Of a stretch of DNA of 64,000 nucleotides, positions 1 to 12,407 are shown one piece after another. Each line of letters opens with the position of its first letter. Within the stretch, counting starts at the first letter, position 1. The stretch is from Leucaena leucocephala (taxonomy: Eukaryota; Streptophyta; Magnoliopsida; Fabales; Fabaceae): contig CM073515.1 of the NCBI GenBank assembly GCA_037074615.1, forward strand, positions 16,515,001 to 16,579,000, written 5' to 3'. The notes beneath the pieces were generated by a model. That model was not told the DNA's origin, did no database searches, and was given only the letters and a program-made list of their open reading frames with translations. Position numbers and translations under genes: made by a program.

Positions 1-3000
1 CATACTTCCATCTTTCCAAAATAATTTCTCATAGTTTATTTCCACATAATTTTTCATGTAGAATCCAAATATGAAACTAGAATTTCCAAAATCAAATCAT
101 ACCACATGCTACAGTACTAAACTGAACCAACCCTCTTGTTTTCCAAAAATTCACATTTTGATTATAATGCTTCCAATACTCGTTCTCCTACTTTATCCCC
201 ACTCAATTTTCCATTTTAAACTCATTGGAAGCATCAAAATCATGAAATTCTATCATATTAACAGTGTCACATATAGTAACAGCAAGAACACAAAACCCTA
301 ATTCCAAATATACTTGAATTTTCAAGCTTATACCACTTGATTCTAGCATGTTTAAGCTTGTCTAAACTATCAATAACATAAAACTCATATTCTAATAACA
401 TATGGACAGCACTTCCAACAGAAACCATAAGGTAAATATGGTATAAAAAACCCTTAAAATCAAGAGATAGCTTGCTAGAACAAAGCTCAAGATCAAGGGA
501 GATGACTACCTTGCTTTGTGCTCCAAGTTGTGTGTTTCTTTCTTAGTTGAATGGAAATTTTGCAAGAGTTTCCCTATGGTTCACCATGCATGCCAAAATG
601 ATCTTAATAGGGGGTATTTATGGATGAGCTTAGGTTGAAATGAATGGCCAAGATTGATTTGGTTACTATTTGATCTAATGGTCCATATTCATTCTTGAAC
701 TTGGCTTGCCTTAGAAGCCACAAGCTTGACGCCATGCATGATATCATTTAAGGCCATGTGTGGTTAGAAAAAGTGAAATATACTGATAGAAAAAATTCCA
801 GTCCAATTTTGTACTGATCAGAGCTGTTTCACCAAAACCAGACTGTTTTCTATTCTTAATTTTTATAATATTTCAGGATATGTATTCTATCATGGAAACC
901 AATGTCTAGGTTTCTTATACCATTGACAATGTTAGACTGAGTATTTATGTTCCATCCATCCCTTGGGAAATGAAACATCCTTATTTTCTTATGTCTTAGG
1001 GTCCTAACGGTAGCATCTGGAACCACTTTTAAGGTCATTGAAGTCAAATTACACAATCTAGATTTCTACTCTACCTAGTACTGTTCATTGTGCAAATTCC
1101 AGAGGAGTGACCTGACTTCAAAACATCATAACTAATTCCAAAAAAATTGAAATGAAGTGGTTCAAATTGCTACATAAAGCTAACTTAATTCTATTTCAGG
1201 GACAAATACCTTGTTGACCTTGCCTTGACAAGGTTAATGTTGATCAGCGCTCAAAGTTTACTGCTCATCCAGCATCTTCCCCTTATTCTAGCATTTATGG
1301 TCCCAACTTTGAAAAATCATATCTCCATGTATAGACATCAAAATAAGATGTTATATGTATCAAATCAAAGCTCAGAATGTCTACTATTCACTGGAAAAAT
1401 ATCATACATTTATTTAATTGTTCACTATTACTTATTACAGCCCAAATGTCACTGTCTCATCATGAGTTACTATTCACAGTGACAATTTCCAGCAATCAAT
1501 ATTACATACATCAATCACATATCAATCATTCTAAATAATTATTAACTTGTCTTCATATATCTTTATCTCCTCCATCTTGAGAAGACCTGCTGTAAATGGA
1601 TTGATATGGAAGGGGTGAGATTTCTGGGGAAATCTCAATAGCAAATGGAAACCATACAATGTATACAACTATATGCTTGATGTTACTATGTGTGTACTTA
1701 ATGATCATGCTTGTATAATGATAACATACATGCTTCCATGTTACTTAATTATAACATATGGCCATAGCATAAAAAGAAACATAGCATTACTTAATCATAC
1801 ATGCTTCACACCATCAAAGTAAGTAAACATCACATAAAACATCCAAGGAATATAAGCATACAAGTAAGTAAGTTTACTACCTGGCATGTAGCCATTTCTT
1901 GCTCAAAAGTTCCTTCCTTTCTTTCTCTTCCTCTCTCTCTTCCTCTTTCTTTCTCTTCTTCCTCTCTTTCTGCTTGGCTGGCCATGGGAATGAAGTGAGG
2001 GGAAAGAGTCTATTTATAGTTCAAGAAAGGTAGAATGGATGGCTCAGATTGAATCAGGATGAATAGTTCAGATTGCTTAGCTTCCTCAAGAAGCCTTGCC
2101 TATATCATCACGATGACATCATCATCCTTAATGACTCATCAAAGTGACATCATACATGGGACACCTCACATGCTAGGTGGAGCAATAGTGGGGCCCTTGG
2201 GACACCTCACCAACTGACTTATCACTTCCAGAGAATTCCAGAGTCTTTTCCTAGAATGAACAGCTGAGATTGTGCCACTGTCCTTTAGCTTTTTCTTTTT
2301 TCCCTAGACTCATGCATGTGGCACCTTGTGGGTCCCATGAGGACACCTTTTTGGGCTAGATGAGTCTAAAGCTTTATCTGATCACTTTTCCCACTTCTAA
2401 TCAAGCTCAAGCACTCTGTTGGCTCAATTCCTAAGAAATATCCCTTTCTTTTCCAAAATGACCATTATGGCCCCATGGACTTTCACTATTTACAATTTAG
2501 TCCCTGAACTTTCACTTACTTGCAGTTTAGCCCCTTAACATCATATGTATACTTCTGGGACTTCTGCTCAATAGGGCCTAGTAGGATACCTTTTTTAGGC
2601 TACAAACTAGGCTTCTAGGCCTAAAAATTGGGATATGACAGGAAATGACCAAAATACCCTTGGTGTCCTTTCTTGCACTATATTAACCCTAAGGGCATAA
2701 TTATCATTTCACCCCTCTTTGTACTGCCTCAGGGCCTATACTGGCTCTAACCAATCATGTTTATACTAGATCCCATGTTTTTAGCCTGTCTAGAATGACC
2801 AAAATATCCTTCATCTATTGCTGGTACAATATAGTCATCTAAGGGTATTTTCATAATTTTGTACTTTCACTGGACACTAGCTTCTTCTACTGATGAACTA
2901 GTATCATGGGTTTTGGGCCCTCCTTGGTATTATCATAGGCCCAAATATGAGGCAATCTGAGTTCATTCTATCCAGTCTTACTTACTGCTAAGTTCCATAA

Positions 3001-3599
3001 TTGGATCACGGGTATTCTCAAACTCCCGCCAAAATTCACTAATGTGAGGATTTCTTTTCACACAGAACTTCTTTTAGGGTTCTGTCAGATTCATGACATA
3101 TGATGTCATGGGCACACCTTCCTGTAACTACTCCACTTATACCTAGGATCCATGTGATCTGATAAAATTTTAGATAACCTTTAGACTATCAGATCAATAA
3201 CCATTATATGGGACCCTAATAAAATTTATGTATTATGCTAGATTAACTAGCTTAACTTCCTCCATTTACTGATGAAATGTGAACCTGGAATACTTCCAGA
3301 TAGTCTTAAGCCTTTTCTGGCTAAACTTTTCCATAATTATATTTAGGTCCCTAACTTTTTGCTTATTTACATTTAGGTCCATAAACTTTTGGAAATTATC
3401 CCTTTTGGCCCAACTTTTGTTTCTACTTTAACTTTTGGCCTTCAACATTTTCTAATTTGTGATTAGGTCCTTAAAATTTCCTTAGTTCATAATCCCTTTC
3501 TTTCCTTTCTCAATCTGATACAGTTTATTCCAAAAATCTCATATCCATTTCACATAAACTGTACAGTTACATCAGGTAAAAAAAATTGGGGATATGACA
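1..3599 (-). mobile_element. 3' LTR of Tekay-like gypsy element A, left end outside window
   Basis: This is minus-strand LTR sequence ending in GGGATATGACA at 3599, directly before a polypurine tract. It resembles the other long gypsy LTRs here (for example 19278-21466 and 37055-40475). It is split by the solo LTR at 971-2640: removing that LTR and one GGAAA duplication restores the sequence seen uninterrupted near 20,520. A decayed TATA-like stretch lies near 627-635 on the minus strand. The other LTR end lies before base 1. Short ORFs inside it are LTR shadows. Confidence 0.85.
971..2640 (-). mobile_element. Solo gypsy LTR with perfect TSD GGAAA
   Basis: The minus-strand LTR runs from TGAAACATCC (971) to GGGATATGACA (2640), 1,670 bp. 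It is flanked by identical 5-bp duplications GGAAA at 966-970 and 2641-2645, so it is a complete insertion later reduced to a solo LTR. It carries a minus-strand TATA box (CTATAAATAG, about 2009-2018) and a long pyrimidine tract (about 1912-1970). It belongs to the same subfamily as the LTR at 48179-53009. Confidence 0.92.
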
Positions 3600-3617
3600 T
3601 TTCTCTCCCCCTTAAAA
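3600..3617 (-). other. Polypurine tract of element A
   Basis: On the minus strand the 18 bases next to the LTR read TTTTAAGGGGGAGAGAAA, directly followed by TGTCATATCC of the 3' LTR. This is the expected place and composition for the plus-strand DNA primer. Element B has the equivalent at 42046. Confidence 0.85.
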
Positions 3618-3654
3618 TAAATTTTGTTCTCAAAATTTACATTACATACACTAA

Positions 3655-4215
3655 GGAAATAGTCCAAGATATGTTTCTCTCATCCTTTCCTCTGCTTCCC
3701 AGGTAACTTCATTCCTTATTAATTCCTTCCAGACCACCTTGACCAGAGAAATCTGCTTATTTCACAACTGCTTGGCCTTTCTATCTATAATTTTTACTGG
3801 TCCCACTTCATAAGTTAGGTCATCTCGCAGTGTAACATCATCTTGCTCAATCACGTGTGATGGATCTAGAACATAATTCTTTAATTGGGAAACATGGAAT
3901 ACATCATGGATCTTACTGAGATGTGGAGGAAGAGCTAATTTGTAAGCCACTGATCCTACTCTTAAAAGGATCTAAAATGACCTACTATATCTAGGATGCA
4001 GCTTGTTCGCTTTAATCGATCATCCAACTCCTGTTGTTGGAGTTAACTTAAGGAATACATGATCCTTCTTTAAACTTCAAAGGGTTCCTTCTCACATCAG
4101 CGTAACTCTTCTATCTACTTTAAGCCTTTAGTAATCTCTTTCTAATCTTATCAATCTATGATGCTATCTAGTCTACTATATTAGGACCAAACATCCTCCT
4201 TTCGCTCAGCTCCAC
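3655..4215 (-). pseudogene. Integrase C-terminus and chromodomain (element A)
   Basis: The minus strand holds the C-terminal end of pol. The frame at 3762-3950 includes LPPHLSKIHDVFHVSQLKNY, the usual chromoviral stretch after the integrase core. Past a stop near 3762 the frame continues as a chromodomain-like segment (KVVWKELIRNEVTWEAEERM, about 3675-3750), with aromatic and acidic positions as in plant chromodomains (W..E...TWE.E). Such domains are thought to steer integration to heterochromatin. Bases 3951-4215 should hold the linker to the core but have no clean frame. Stops make it a pseudogene. Confidence 0.8.
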
Positions 4216-4968
4216 CTAGTAAAAGGGAGATCTACACTTCCATCCAAAAAGTGCTTCAAATGGGGCCATCTGAATACTAGTATGATAATTATTGTTATAT
4301 GCAAACTCTATCAATGGTAGATGGACATCCCAACTCCCTTTTAAATCCAATACACATGCTCTCAATATATCCTTAAGTATCTGGATCATTCTCTCAGCTT
4401 GATCATCTGTTTGAGGATGATAAGATGTACTAAATCTGAGAGTAGTGTCCATTTTTTTATGTAAAGCCTGCAAAAAATTTGACATAAATTGAGGATCTTT
4501 GTCCAATATGATACTACTTGGGATACTATGTAGCCTAACAATCTCCTTTACATATAGTTTTGCTAACTTCTCAAGAGAATACTTCTTGTTGATTGTCAGG
4601 AAATGAGCTGACTTCATCAATCGGTCAATTACTACCCATATAACATCATGCTTAGTAGGAGACATGGGCAGTCCTTCAATAAAATCTATAGCAATACTGT
4701 CCTATTTCCATTAAGGTATCTCCAGTAGTTGCAATTTCCCTATTGGCCTTTGGTGCTCAATTTTCACCTTGTGACATGTTAAGCATTTTGCCACATAAGC
4801 TACAATGTCCTTCTTCAATCCAGGCCACCAAAATAAACTCTTAACATCATGGTATATCTTGGTCATACCAGCATGTACTGTATATTTACTTTTATGCGCT
4901 TCATCTAAGATCTTCTCTCTCAATCCCATTGTATTGAGAATATATGGCCATCCCCTAAACCATAACAA
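4216..4968 (-). pseudogene. Integrase zinc-binding and catalytic domains (element A)
   Basis: Two minus-strand frames cover it. 4711-4968 holds the HHCC zinc-binding domain (visible H in TVHAGM, C-x2-C in CLTCHK), followed by the link to the core. 4216-4665 holds the core: VVIDRLMKSAHF and ILDKDPQF carry the two catalytic Asp, and QAERMIQ carries the Glu, completing D-D-E. The end reads APFEALFGWKCRSP, typical of Ty3/gypsy. The stretch 4666-4710 joining them has a frame break. The enzyme would insert element cDNA into the host chromosome; this copy cannot be translated whole. Confidence 0.88.
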
Positions 4969-5775
4969 TCCATCTTGGTAGATATCAAAATTCTTAATTT
5001 TCCTTCTTGCTAGCTTATTCTTGAAAATTGCTGCAAGCTTATCCTGCTCCTGAACTTATTTTATTTCATCCTCAATGAAAGCTTTAATATGCGTTTCTCC
5101 ATCAGAACTTTATACTGTCTACATTTGATATAAAGGACTCCAGTCTTGACTATCTTCTATGAATTCTAGCTTTTTTATCATTAGACTTGCCACATGTATC
5201 ACCTTTTTGTATAAGGCATTGGCTACTACATTTGCCTTTCCTGGATGGTACTTGATCTAGAAATCGTAATCCTTCAAGAATTCCATCCATATCCACTGCC
5301 TCATATTCAATTCTTTCTGATCTTATAGGTACTTCAGGCTTTTGTGGTCACATTATAATTTTATGGCAGCCCCACACAGATAATGTCTCCATATCTTGAG
5401 AGCATAAACTACCGCTGTAAGCTCCAGATCATGAGTGGGATAGTTCTCTTTATGTGGCTTTAATTGTTGAGAAGCATAGGCTACCACTCGTCCCTACTGT
5501 ATTAGCACACATCCCAACCCCTACTTGCTAGTATCTGTGTAGACTACATAAGTCTGAGTTGGGTCTAGAATAATCAGCATAGGAGTCATGGTTAATCTCT
5601 GCTTTAGTTCATGAAAACTAGCCTCACACTTCTCATCCCACTTGAATTGTTGATTCTTTCTCGTCAACTTAGTTAATGGTAGAGCAATTCTAGAAAAGTC
5701 CTTAATAAATCTTCTGTAATACCCTGCTAAGCCCAAAAAACTTCTTACCTCTGTCATTGTCCTTGTTGTTCCCAA
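4969..5775 (-). pseudogene. RNase H and RT-RNase H connection (element A)
   Basis: The connection domain reads cleanly at 5521-5775 (RSFLGLAGYYRRFIKDFS, then YVVYTDTSK where active copies usually have CDAS). Downstream (about 5160-5500) interrupted frames still show YASQQLKPHKENYPTHDLEL, with the usual RNase H Glu, and HPGKANVVANAL, where the family normally has ADAL. The last catalytic Asp is therefore replaced by Asn. Several stops intervene. In a working element this domain removes the RNA strand during reverse transcription. Confidence 0.85.
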
Positions 5776-6728
5776 CTTAACACTGCTTCAACTTTGCTAG
5801 AATCTACAGCTACCCCTTCGTGGGATATGATATGACTGAGAAATTTGACTTCTTGCAACCAAAAATCACATTTACTAAGCTTAGCATAGAGTCATTTTTC
5901 TTTAAGAGTACTAAGAAAAATCCTCAAATGCTCTTCATGCTCTGCTGTAGATTTAGAGTACACTAAGATATCATCAATGAAGACAACCATAAACTGATCT
6001 AGATAAGGCCTGAAGATCCTGTTTATATAATCCTTGAAAATTATAGGCGTATTCGTCAGACAAAAGGGCATTACTAGAAATTCAAAATGACTATAGCGAG
6101 TCCTAAACGTAGTCTTTGAAATATCATCTACTTTGATTCTAAGTTGGTGATAACCTGATCTCAGATCAATTTTAGAGAATAAGCTCGTGCCAACCAACTG
6201 GTCTAGCAAATCATCAATTCGAGGAAGAGGGTACTTATTCTTAAATATAATCTTATTCAACTCCTAATAGTCAATGCACAATCTGATACTGCCATCCTTC
6301 TTCTTGATGAATAACACTAGAGCACTCCATAGAGAAACACTGGGTCGAATGAAACTCTTCTCTAGAAGCTCCTCAATCTGTTTTTTTAGCTCAATCATTT
6401 TGTTAGGATCCATATGATTAGATACTGGTCTAGCTCCAGGCACAATATCAATATCAAACTCCACTTCTCGCTCTGGGGGCAATCCTTGAATCTCCTTTGG
6501 AAAGACTTCAGGAAATTCTTTGACCACTAGAATTGTTTCAATTCCTTCTTCTACTTTTGCTTGAATAGAAAAGAAGACTATATATACCTGACACCCTTTT
6601 TGTAGACATCTATCTGCCTGAGCCTCTATCAGCAAATTCAGTTTTACTTCTGGATTCATATTTGTAGCTTGCGGACAAAGAACTAGAGTTTTGTTCTTAT
6701 AATCTGGCAATACATTGTTGGCAGACAA
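5776..6728 (-). pseudogene. Reverse transcriptase (element A)
   Basis: Minus-strand frames 6264-6728 and 5892-6260 form one RT split by a TAG at 6261-6263. Visible landmarks in order: FPEVFPKEIQGLPPEREVEF (N-terminal hallmark), KKDGSIRLCIDY, KYPLPRIDDL, FSKIDLRSGYHQLR (first catalytic Asp), LVMPFCLTNTP and VVFIDDILVYS (the paired Asp of the active site). FC at the usual FG and NTP at NAP are drift. Bases 5776-5891 hold the thumb/connection start without a clean frame. The clade is Tekay/Del-like by these residues. Confidence 0.92.
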
Positions 6729-7020
6729 CTAATTCAATATAATTATGACATCAATTTCATGAAAGGGCATACATATTAGGTCTAGAGTAGTGTAGCAACA
6801 TTCATATCGAATGACACTATTTAGGCATATAGCTGATGTAACTACCTTAGCATTGGTGGGAGTTGTCACACATATAGCATAATACAATTTGCTAGTTGTA
6901 AGGCCTAACCACTTAGCATATTCATAAGAAATAAAGGAATGACTTGCATCCAAATCAAACAGTACAATCATAGAATGATTATTAAGATAAATGATACCTT
7001 GGATCATCTCAGGTGATCTC
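6729..7020 (-). pseudogene. Aspartic protease (element A)
   Basis: The minus-strand frame at 6729-7007 contains VLFDLDASHSFIS, matching the plant chromoviral protease motif (D-S/T-G-A-[ST]-H-S-F-[IV]-S) except that the S/T-G after the catalytic Asp is replaced by Leu-Asp, so the site is dead. It is in frame with the gag end on the far side of the solo LTR at 7021-10004: dropping that LTR and one TSD copy leaves the frame uninterrupted. Confidence 0.85.
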
Positions 7021-10004
7021 TGTCATATCCTAATTTTTCCTTATCCGTATAGTACTGATAGTGGAAAGAGGTTTGGAAAGGATTATAATGAAGATCAGAA
7101 GAAATAATAAAGGTTAAATGATTCTTTAAGGAAGAGAAGGAATAAAATGAAAAGTAGAAAATATTAAAGGCAAAAAGTGAAAGTAGAAACAAGATTTGGG
7201 CCAAAAGTGGTAATTTCCAAAAGTTAAGGGACTTAAATGGAATTAAGTAAAAAGTTCAAGGGCAAAATTGTAATTATAGAAAGATCAGCCCGGAAAGGGT
7301 TATAACTGCCCACAAGATTTTTAGTCCCATATTCCATCAGTAAATAGAGGAAGTTACGCTGGTTAATCTGGCATGATACAGAAATTTTATTAGGGCTTTA
7401 GATAGTAGAAAATTATCTGATAATCTAAAAGTTATCTGAATTTTTGTCAGATTCCATAGACATCATATATAAGTAAGGGAATTACAGGAAAGTGTGCCCT
7501 ACAGTGTCAGATGTTATGAATCTTATAGAACCCCAGAAGTCCTGTATAAAAAGTTATTCCTATAACAGTGAATTTTGACGGGAGTTTGATAACACCCGTG
7601 ATCTGATAATAGAACTTATCAGTATGAGCCTGGATAGAATGAGATCATATGACCTCATGTATAGGACCATGATGGTGCCAAGAAGGGCCTAGAACCCAGG
7701 GTACCAGTCCATCAGTAGAAGGGGTCAGTGTCCAGAAAAAGTGTGAAATTACAAAAATGTCCCTAGATGCACAGATTGTACCAGAGATAGATGAAGGGTA
7801 TTTTGGTCACTTAGGACAGGCTAAATATGTGGCACATGCTATAAATATGATTAGTTGAGCCCAGATACACCCTGAGGCAGTATAAAGAGCGATAAAATGA
7901 TGGTTATGCCCTTAGGGTCAATATAGTGCAAGAAAGGATACTAAGGGTATTTTGGTCATTTCCCAAGGGTTGGATGGCAGATAAATATTTAGTATATCAA
8001 TGTCAATTATATGAGAAGCCTAGACATTGATTTCCATGATAGAATACATATCCTGGTATATTATAGAAAAATTCAGAATAGAAAACAGTCCGGTTGTTGT
8101 GAAACTGCTCCGGTCGGTACCAGATTGGACTAGAATTTTTCCAGAAGCTTTCTTACACTATGAGCATGATACCTAACCCCTTTAGGTGTCCTTTGAGCTG
8201 TCCCACATGATCTCATAATTATTCTTTTATGAAAAAGTTAAATCCAAGATTAAATGTGAGCCTTTAGATCAAATAGTAACCAAATCAATCTTGGCCATTC
8301 ATTTTTCATGGATTTTGGCTATAAGTACCCCCTCATTCTGCCCAAAAACGTGGCCTTGTGATACCTTGGGGAAACTCTTGCAAAATGAAAATTCAAGCCA
8401 AGACAAAGAAGATTCAAGGTTCCAAAGTTCAAGCAAGCTAGAGATTAAAGGTAAGCAATCTCTCCTAGCTTATTTTCTTTTGATTTGGGAGCTTGAACTT
8501 AGGGTTTTCATGGGAGAAAAGTTGAGTTTTCTCTAAGGGGAGGTGCTGCCCAAAGACCTTAGATGAAAGGGGAAAGAAGAAATTAAAGTTAGAAACATAT
8601 GATTAAAGCTTAAACAAGCTAGTTAAGTGATTGGTGGTTGAATCAAGTTGATATTCTTGACTTTGCCAAGAGTGGATCTGTTCATTCTGCACTTTTCATG
8701 AGGGAAGGAAATTGAATTTTAATGATTTAACATTTCCATTGAATTTAGATGATGACTTTGTGTAGGGTTGGAAAGGTTTTGAACCTTGAAAGCATTGAAA
8801 TTCGAAGATTGTAGTTTTGAAATCCTTCTCTATTACTGTTCACTCGCATGAATAGTGATTGGAATTTTATAATTTTGATGCTTCCAATGGTTTTGAAATG
8901 AAAAGTTATGTGGTATAAAGTAGAGAAACAAGTATGGGAAGCATTGGAATCAAAATGAGAATTTTTGAAAGAATTAAGTGCAGTTTCGATTCTGTACAGC
9001 ATGTGATAAAGGAGCTGGAATTTAATGATTCTAAGTTCATAAATGGATTCAAAAGAGAAAATTGTGTAGGTAAAGTCAAGAAAAGTGAGAAGAAGGAAGC
9101 AAGATAAGGAGAAAGAAAGTCAAGTGCTCAAGGTAGTAAACTTATCCTAAACTTGTATGCATTGAATGTTATGCTTGATTGTGCTATGGCTTGTTTGAAT
9201 TGTGTTGCCTATGTGCTTATGTATGAAGCTCTGTTTATATATTTACTTTAGCCAATTGTATTTCATATGTAACATGGAAGCATGCACATGACACAATAGT
9301 AACACTTTCACAAGCAAGCACAAGTATTTACATTAATACATGCATTGTTTAGTACCGTTTGCTACTGAAATTTTCCACAAAACATCATCCCTTTCCATGT
9401 AATCCCAATCCCACAGGCTTATGAATGATGAAAGAGGATGATGAAGCATGAGGAAAAGCTAGGGATTGGATAGTATATATGTTATGTGAATGTGTAATGT
9501 TGCTTTATGACCAACGTAAGCAGTGATGGTCATGAGGTAATGAAAAATAGTAAATGATGGAATAAATATATTAAATTTTACAGATATTTAGATGACATTC
9601 CAAGCTTCGTTTTGACACCAAGAATGCTTTATTTGGATGTTTGTACAAAGAGAACTGATCTTCCAAAATAAGGGACAAGAATTTGTTTCCAGGATTTTTG
9701 ACCAAATGAACAGTAAACTTTGGAGAATAAACTGTATTAATTGAGTAATCATTTGATTTGGAAATTATTTTTCCCTTAAATTTCAAGATGTTATGTTCAT
9801 GTATCTTTTTGAACCACTTCATTTTGAGCTTTCTAGAATTAGTTATGATTTTTGGAAGTTTGTTGCGTAATCTGGAATACCATATGAACAGTAATCCGAG
9901 AAAGAGTAAAATTCCAGAGTTAGCTAATGAACTTCGAAGGTCTTGTAAGTGGTTCTAAATGCTATTGAATGGTCCCTAAGACGTATGAAAGTAAGGATGT
10001 TACA
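7021..10004 (+). mobile_element. Solo gypsy LTR inserted at the gag-protease boundary of element A
   Basis: The plus-strand LTR runs from TGTCATATCC (7021) to GGATGTTACA (10004), 2,984 bp. Flanking 5-mers are ATCTC (7016-7020) and ACCTC (10005-10009), a TSD with one C/T difference. A TATA-like box GCTATAAGTA lies near 8318. Excising the LTR plus one TSD copy leaves the host gag-protease frame open, confirming the boundaries. It is closely related to the LTR at 35019-40475. ORFs inside it are not genes. Confidence 0.92.
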
Positions 10005-10009
10005 ACCTC

Positions 10010-11190
10010 TGTGCATCTTCCCTTGTTAATGTGAACACTCACCCTTGAGTGCGTGGCCTCTGATCATTAGCTGCCTATGGACAATTCCTAGAAAAATGTC
10101 CAGGCTTCCTACACATGTAACAGACGTTCTGCCCTATTGAGCACAGTCCATCTCTATGGCTTTTCCAGGACTTGTCACATGTTCTGAACCCTGGGTCTCT
10201 ATTATTTGTGTTTCCCTTGAAGTTTCCTCTAGTAGTCCTTCTATTTAGTTGCCACTACCTTTTTCTTTTACTGTTATAGCCACTGGAACTAGCTGTATTT
10301 CTATTCTGGCTAGCTCTCTCAAGAATATTAGTCTCTTTGCTCATCAGTCTTATCAGTATCCCATGATTCAGACTATTTTTCAATGATTTTGTAGGCCTCT
10401 ACTGCTTTATTAAATAGGTTGTATAGTTAGGGAGTCATCTTATCTTCAAAGTAACATTCAGTCCCCTTATCATTCTCTCCGTCATCCAACGTTCATCATC
10501 CACCTATCGTAGATACATGGAATACTGAGAAAGACAGATGAATTTGGCTAGGTACTTGTTAAAAGATTCTTTTTCTCCTTGTCTTAGCACAAGGAATTCT
10601 ACTTCTCTTTCATCCCGTACCAACTGGGGGAAATATTTCTCATAAAATTGTTCAAGGAATACTTCCCATGTATTAGGAATGTGTCTAGCTTGTAACACCA
10701 GCTCAGTGTTCTTACACCATCTATCAGCATCTCTTTCTAGCTGGTAAATCACTATCTGTGCTTTACTCTCAGATGGACAATCTAGTACCTTAAAGATCTT
10801 CTTTAGTCTGCTGATTCAATCATCTACTTTATGTACATCAAATATCCCCTCAAACATCAGAGGATAATGCTTAAAGAATTTAGCCATCTATTGTTGAATA
10901 CCAGAGGGATCTACTGTCTATCCTATATGTCTCAACTGCTCAGCTGTCTATTAAACTATTCCTTGTTATGTATTAGCTGTACTAGCAGATTTTGGTTACC
11001 GTAAATTCTCGACTTCTTCTACTATAGCCGCTACTATGGCAGTATCCCTTTCATATTCGCTCCTCGCCTAAGCAGTTCTTACTTCCTCAATCATCTTGTG
11101 TTGCTATTCTGGTCATTCTAGGATCAACTGGTTAATGTCTCCGGCGTTTTGGGGTTCACCCGAAGAACTAGCTCTTCTTGTTCTTACCAT
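10010..11190 (-). pseudogene. Gag capsid/nucleocapsid (element A)
   Basis: The minus-strand ATG at 11190 opens MVRTRRASSSG, a typical basic start. The retrotransposon gag domain is clearest at 10504-10752 (IYQLERDADRWCKNTE, then WEVFLEQFYEKYFP). A CCHC zinc knuckle, CYMCRKPGHFSRNC (CX2CX4HX4C), lies at about 10084-10125. Numerous stops (for example before 10504) show long inactivity. Gag would form the virus-like particle in the cytoplasm. An additional ORF precedes it by about 100 bp. Confidence 0.85.
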
Positions 11191-11293
11191 TTTGTTTTAC
11201 TATTGTAATAGGAAAGGAATACTATAATGAACATAATTCATATTTCATTCAAAACATAGCATACAGCAAGTTTAGCAGCATTACCTAGACTTT

Positions 11294-12289
11294 TCATAAC
11301 ATACATACATGCACAATATCATCACTAGTCATAAGTACATAGATTACAGTTGCATTCATATGTACAGCTATTACATTAGGTTTTCTCATAAACTCTCCTA
11401 TCATATAGATCTAGTCATGAATATCCTCAAAGGGTTCCTCTTCAAAGTATTGATCTAGACCTTCGCTCCACGTTGATGTGAGGGGCAATATATCATCAAT
11501 GATATTAGTCCAAGCTTCTAGGGTAAGGGTATCTAGATCATAAGCTCGATAGGCCTCTCTTACCCTTGCTATGAAATCCATGTAAACTCTATAATCCTAG
11601 TCTACTTCTCTCACCAGTATTCTTCCTATATCATACAATTGTCTCGCTAGTTCCACAGGTTTCTTGAAATATTCTTCACCTATATCCTCTCCAAGGGTTA
11701 TCTCTATAACCTGGTGGTTATCCAGATGTATCTCTACTATTAGCCTCTTCGTTCCACTAGGATCGGGGATATCTGTATAGTCTGGTATATGACAAGGACC
11801 AGGTACGTCAACTGTATAACTTGGTCTAGGTACATCAACTGAACTAAGCACTTGACTTATACCAAGAACATCTATCTCAGCAGCCTGCCTAGGTACAGGT
11901 TATACAGTCCCCACAAAATAGGAGTAACCCTCCTCAACTGGTTCTTCCTGGGGGTCTCTCATCTCTATATCATCTATATAATCTATATCTCCCTCTTCAT
12001 TAGGGTCAGCTGCCTCAGGAGGTACCATATTAATAGGTGGGGCTGGAATAGGTTCCTCAAATGATGACTCATCTATCTTATTTAATCCAACTGAAGAACT
12101 ATCTAACTTATCTAGTCCTGATTCACTGCTAAAATCATGGATATAGATCACCAGAGGGAGTCCAAATTCTGGATCATATACCAAAGCCTCAACCACTTTT
12201 GGATTTAACCCCGATCTATCTAAACTAAATACCTCAGGTATCGGATCCCCTTGGTCTACTATGGTCTCTGAAGTCCTAGACCCAACCAT
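11294..12289 (-). pseudogene. Unrecognised extra ORF ahead of gag in element A
   Basis: A single minus-strand reading frame of 332 codons (ATG at 12287-12289, TGA at 11294-11296) lies between the primer site and gag, broken only by stops at 11900-11902, 11594-11596 and 11411-11413, all in one frame. I recognise no domain. The N-terminal half is acidic and Pro-rich (SSFEEPIPAPP, EEGDIDYIDDIEM); the C-terminal half is hydrophobic-patterned and probably helical. The C-terminal part aligns with the ORF at 47811-48178 in element B (shared FKK.VE, LTLE.W, LP.T.TW, P..DI). There the two later stops face Gln and Trp codons, so they look like C-to-T and G-to-A decay of CAG and TGG. Sense-strand additional ORFs are known in some plant LTR elements; the function is unknown. 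Confidence 0.7.
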
Positions 12290-12392
12290 CTTTACCCTGC
12301 AATAACTAATTTAGTGTCAATTATGCATATGTTTACTTATGTATTGGTCTATAAATAACATATTTAGAGTATTTTCTAATCCAGAATCCTTT

Positions 12393-12404
12393 GGTTTAAT
12401 ACCA
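12393..12404 (-). other. Decayed primer-binding site of element A
   Basis: Read on the minus strand this is TGGTATTAAACC, starting three bases after the 5' LTR end (12408). The intact tRNA-iMet site seen at 53013 and 61778 is TGGTATCAGAGC; the first six bases are unchanged and the rest has drifted. Confidence 0.65.
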
Positions 12405-12407
12405 AAA

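Larger units (their letters stand above)
3600..12407 (-). mobile_element. Internal region of element A, a decayed Tekay/Del-type chromovirus
   Basis: Reading the minus strand 5' to 3' from the right, the order is: decayed primer site (12393-12404), extra ORF, gag, protease, RT, RNase H, integrase, chromodomain, polypurine tract. This order with a terminal chromodomain defines a chromovirus; the RT and integrase residues fit the Tekay/Del clade. A plus-strand solo LTR (7021-10004) interrupts the gag-protease boundary. Many stops make it non-functional. Net length without the insertion is about 5.8 kb, normal for the clade. Confidence 0.9.
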
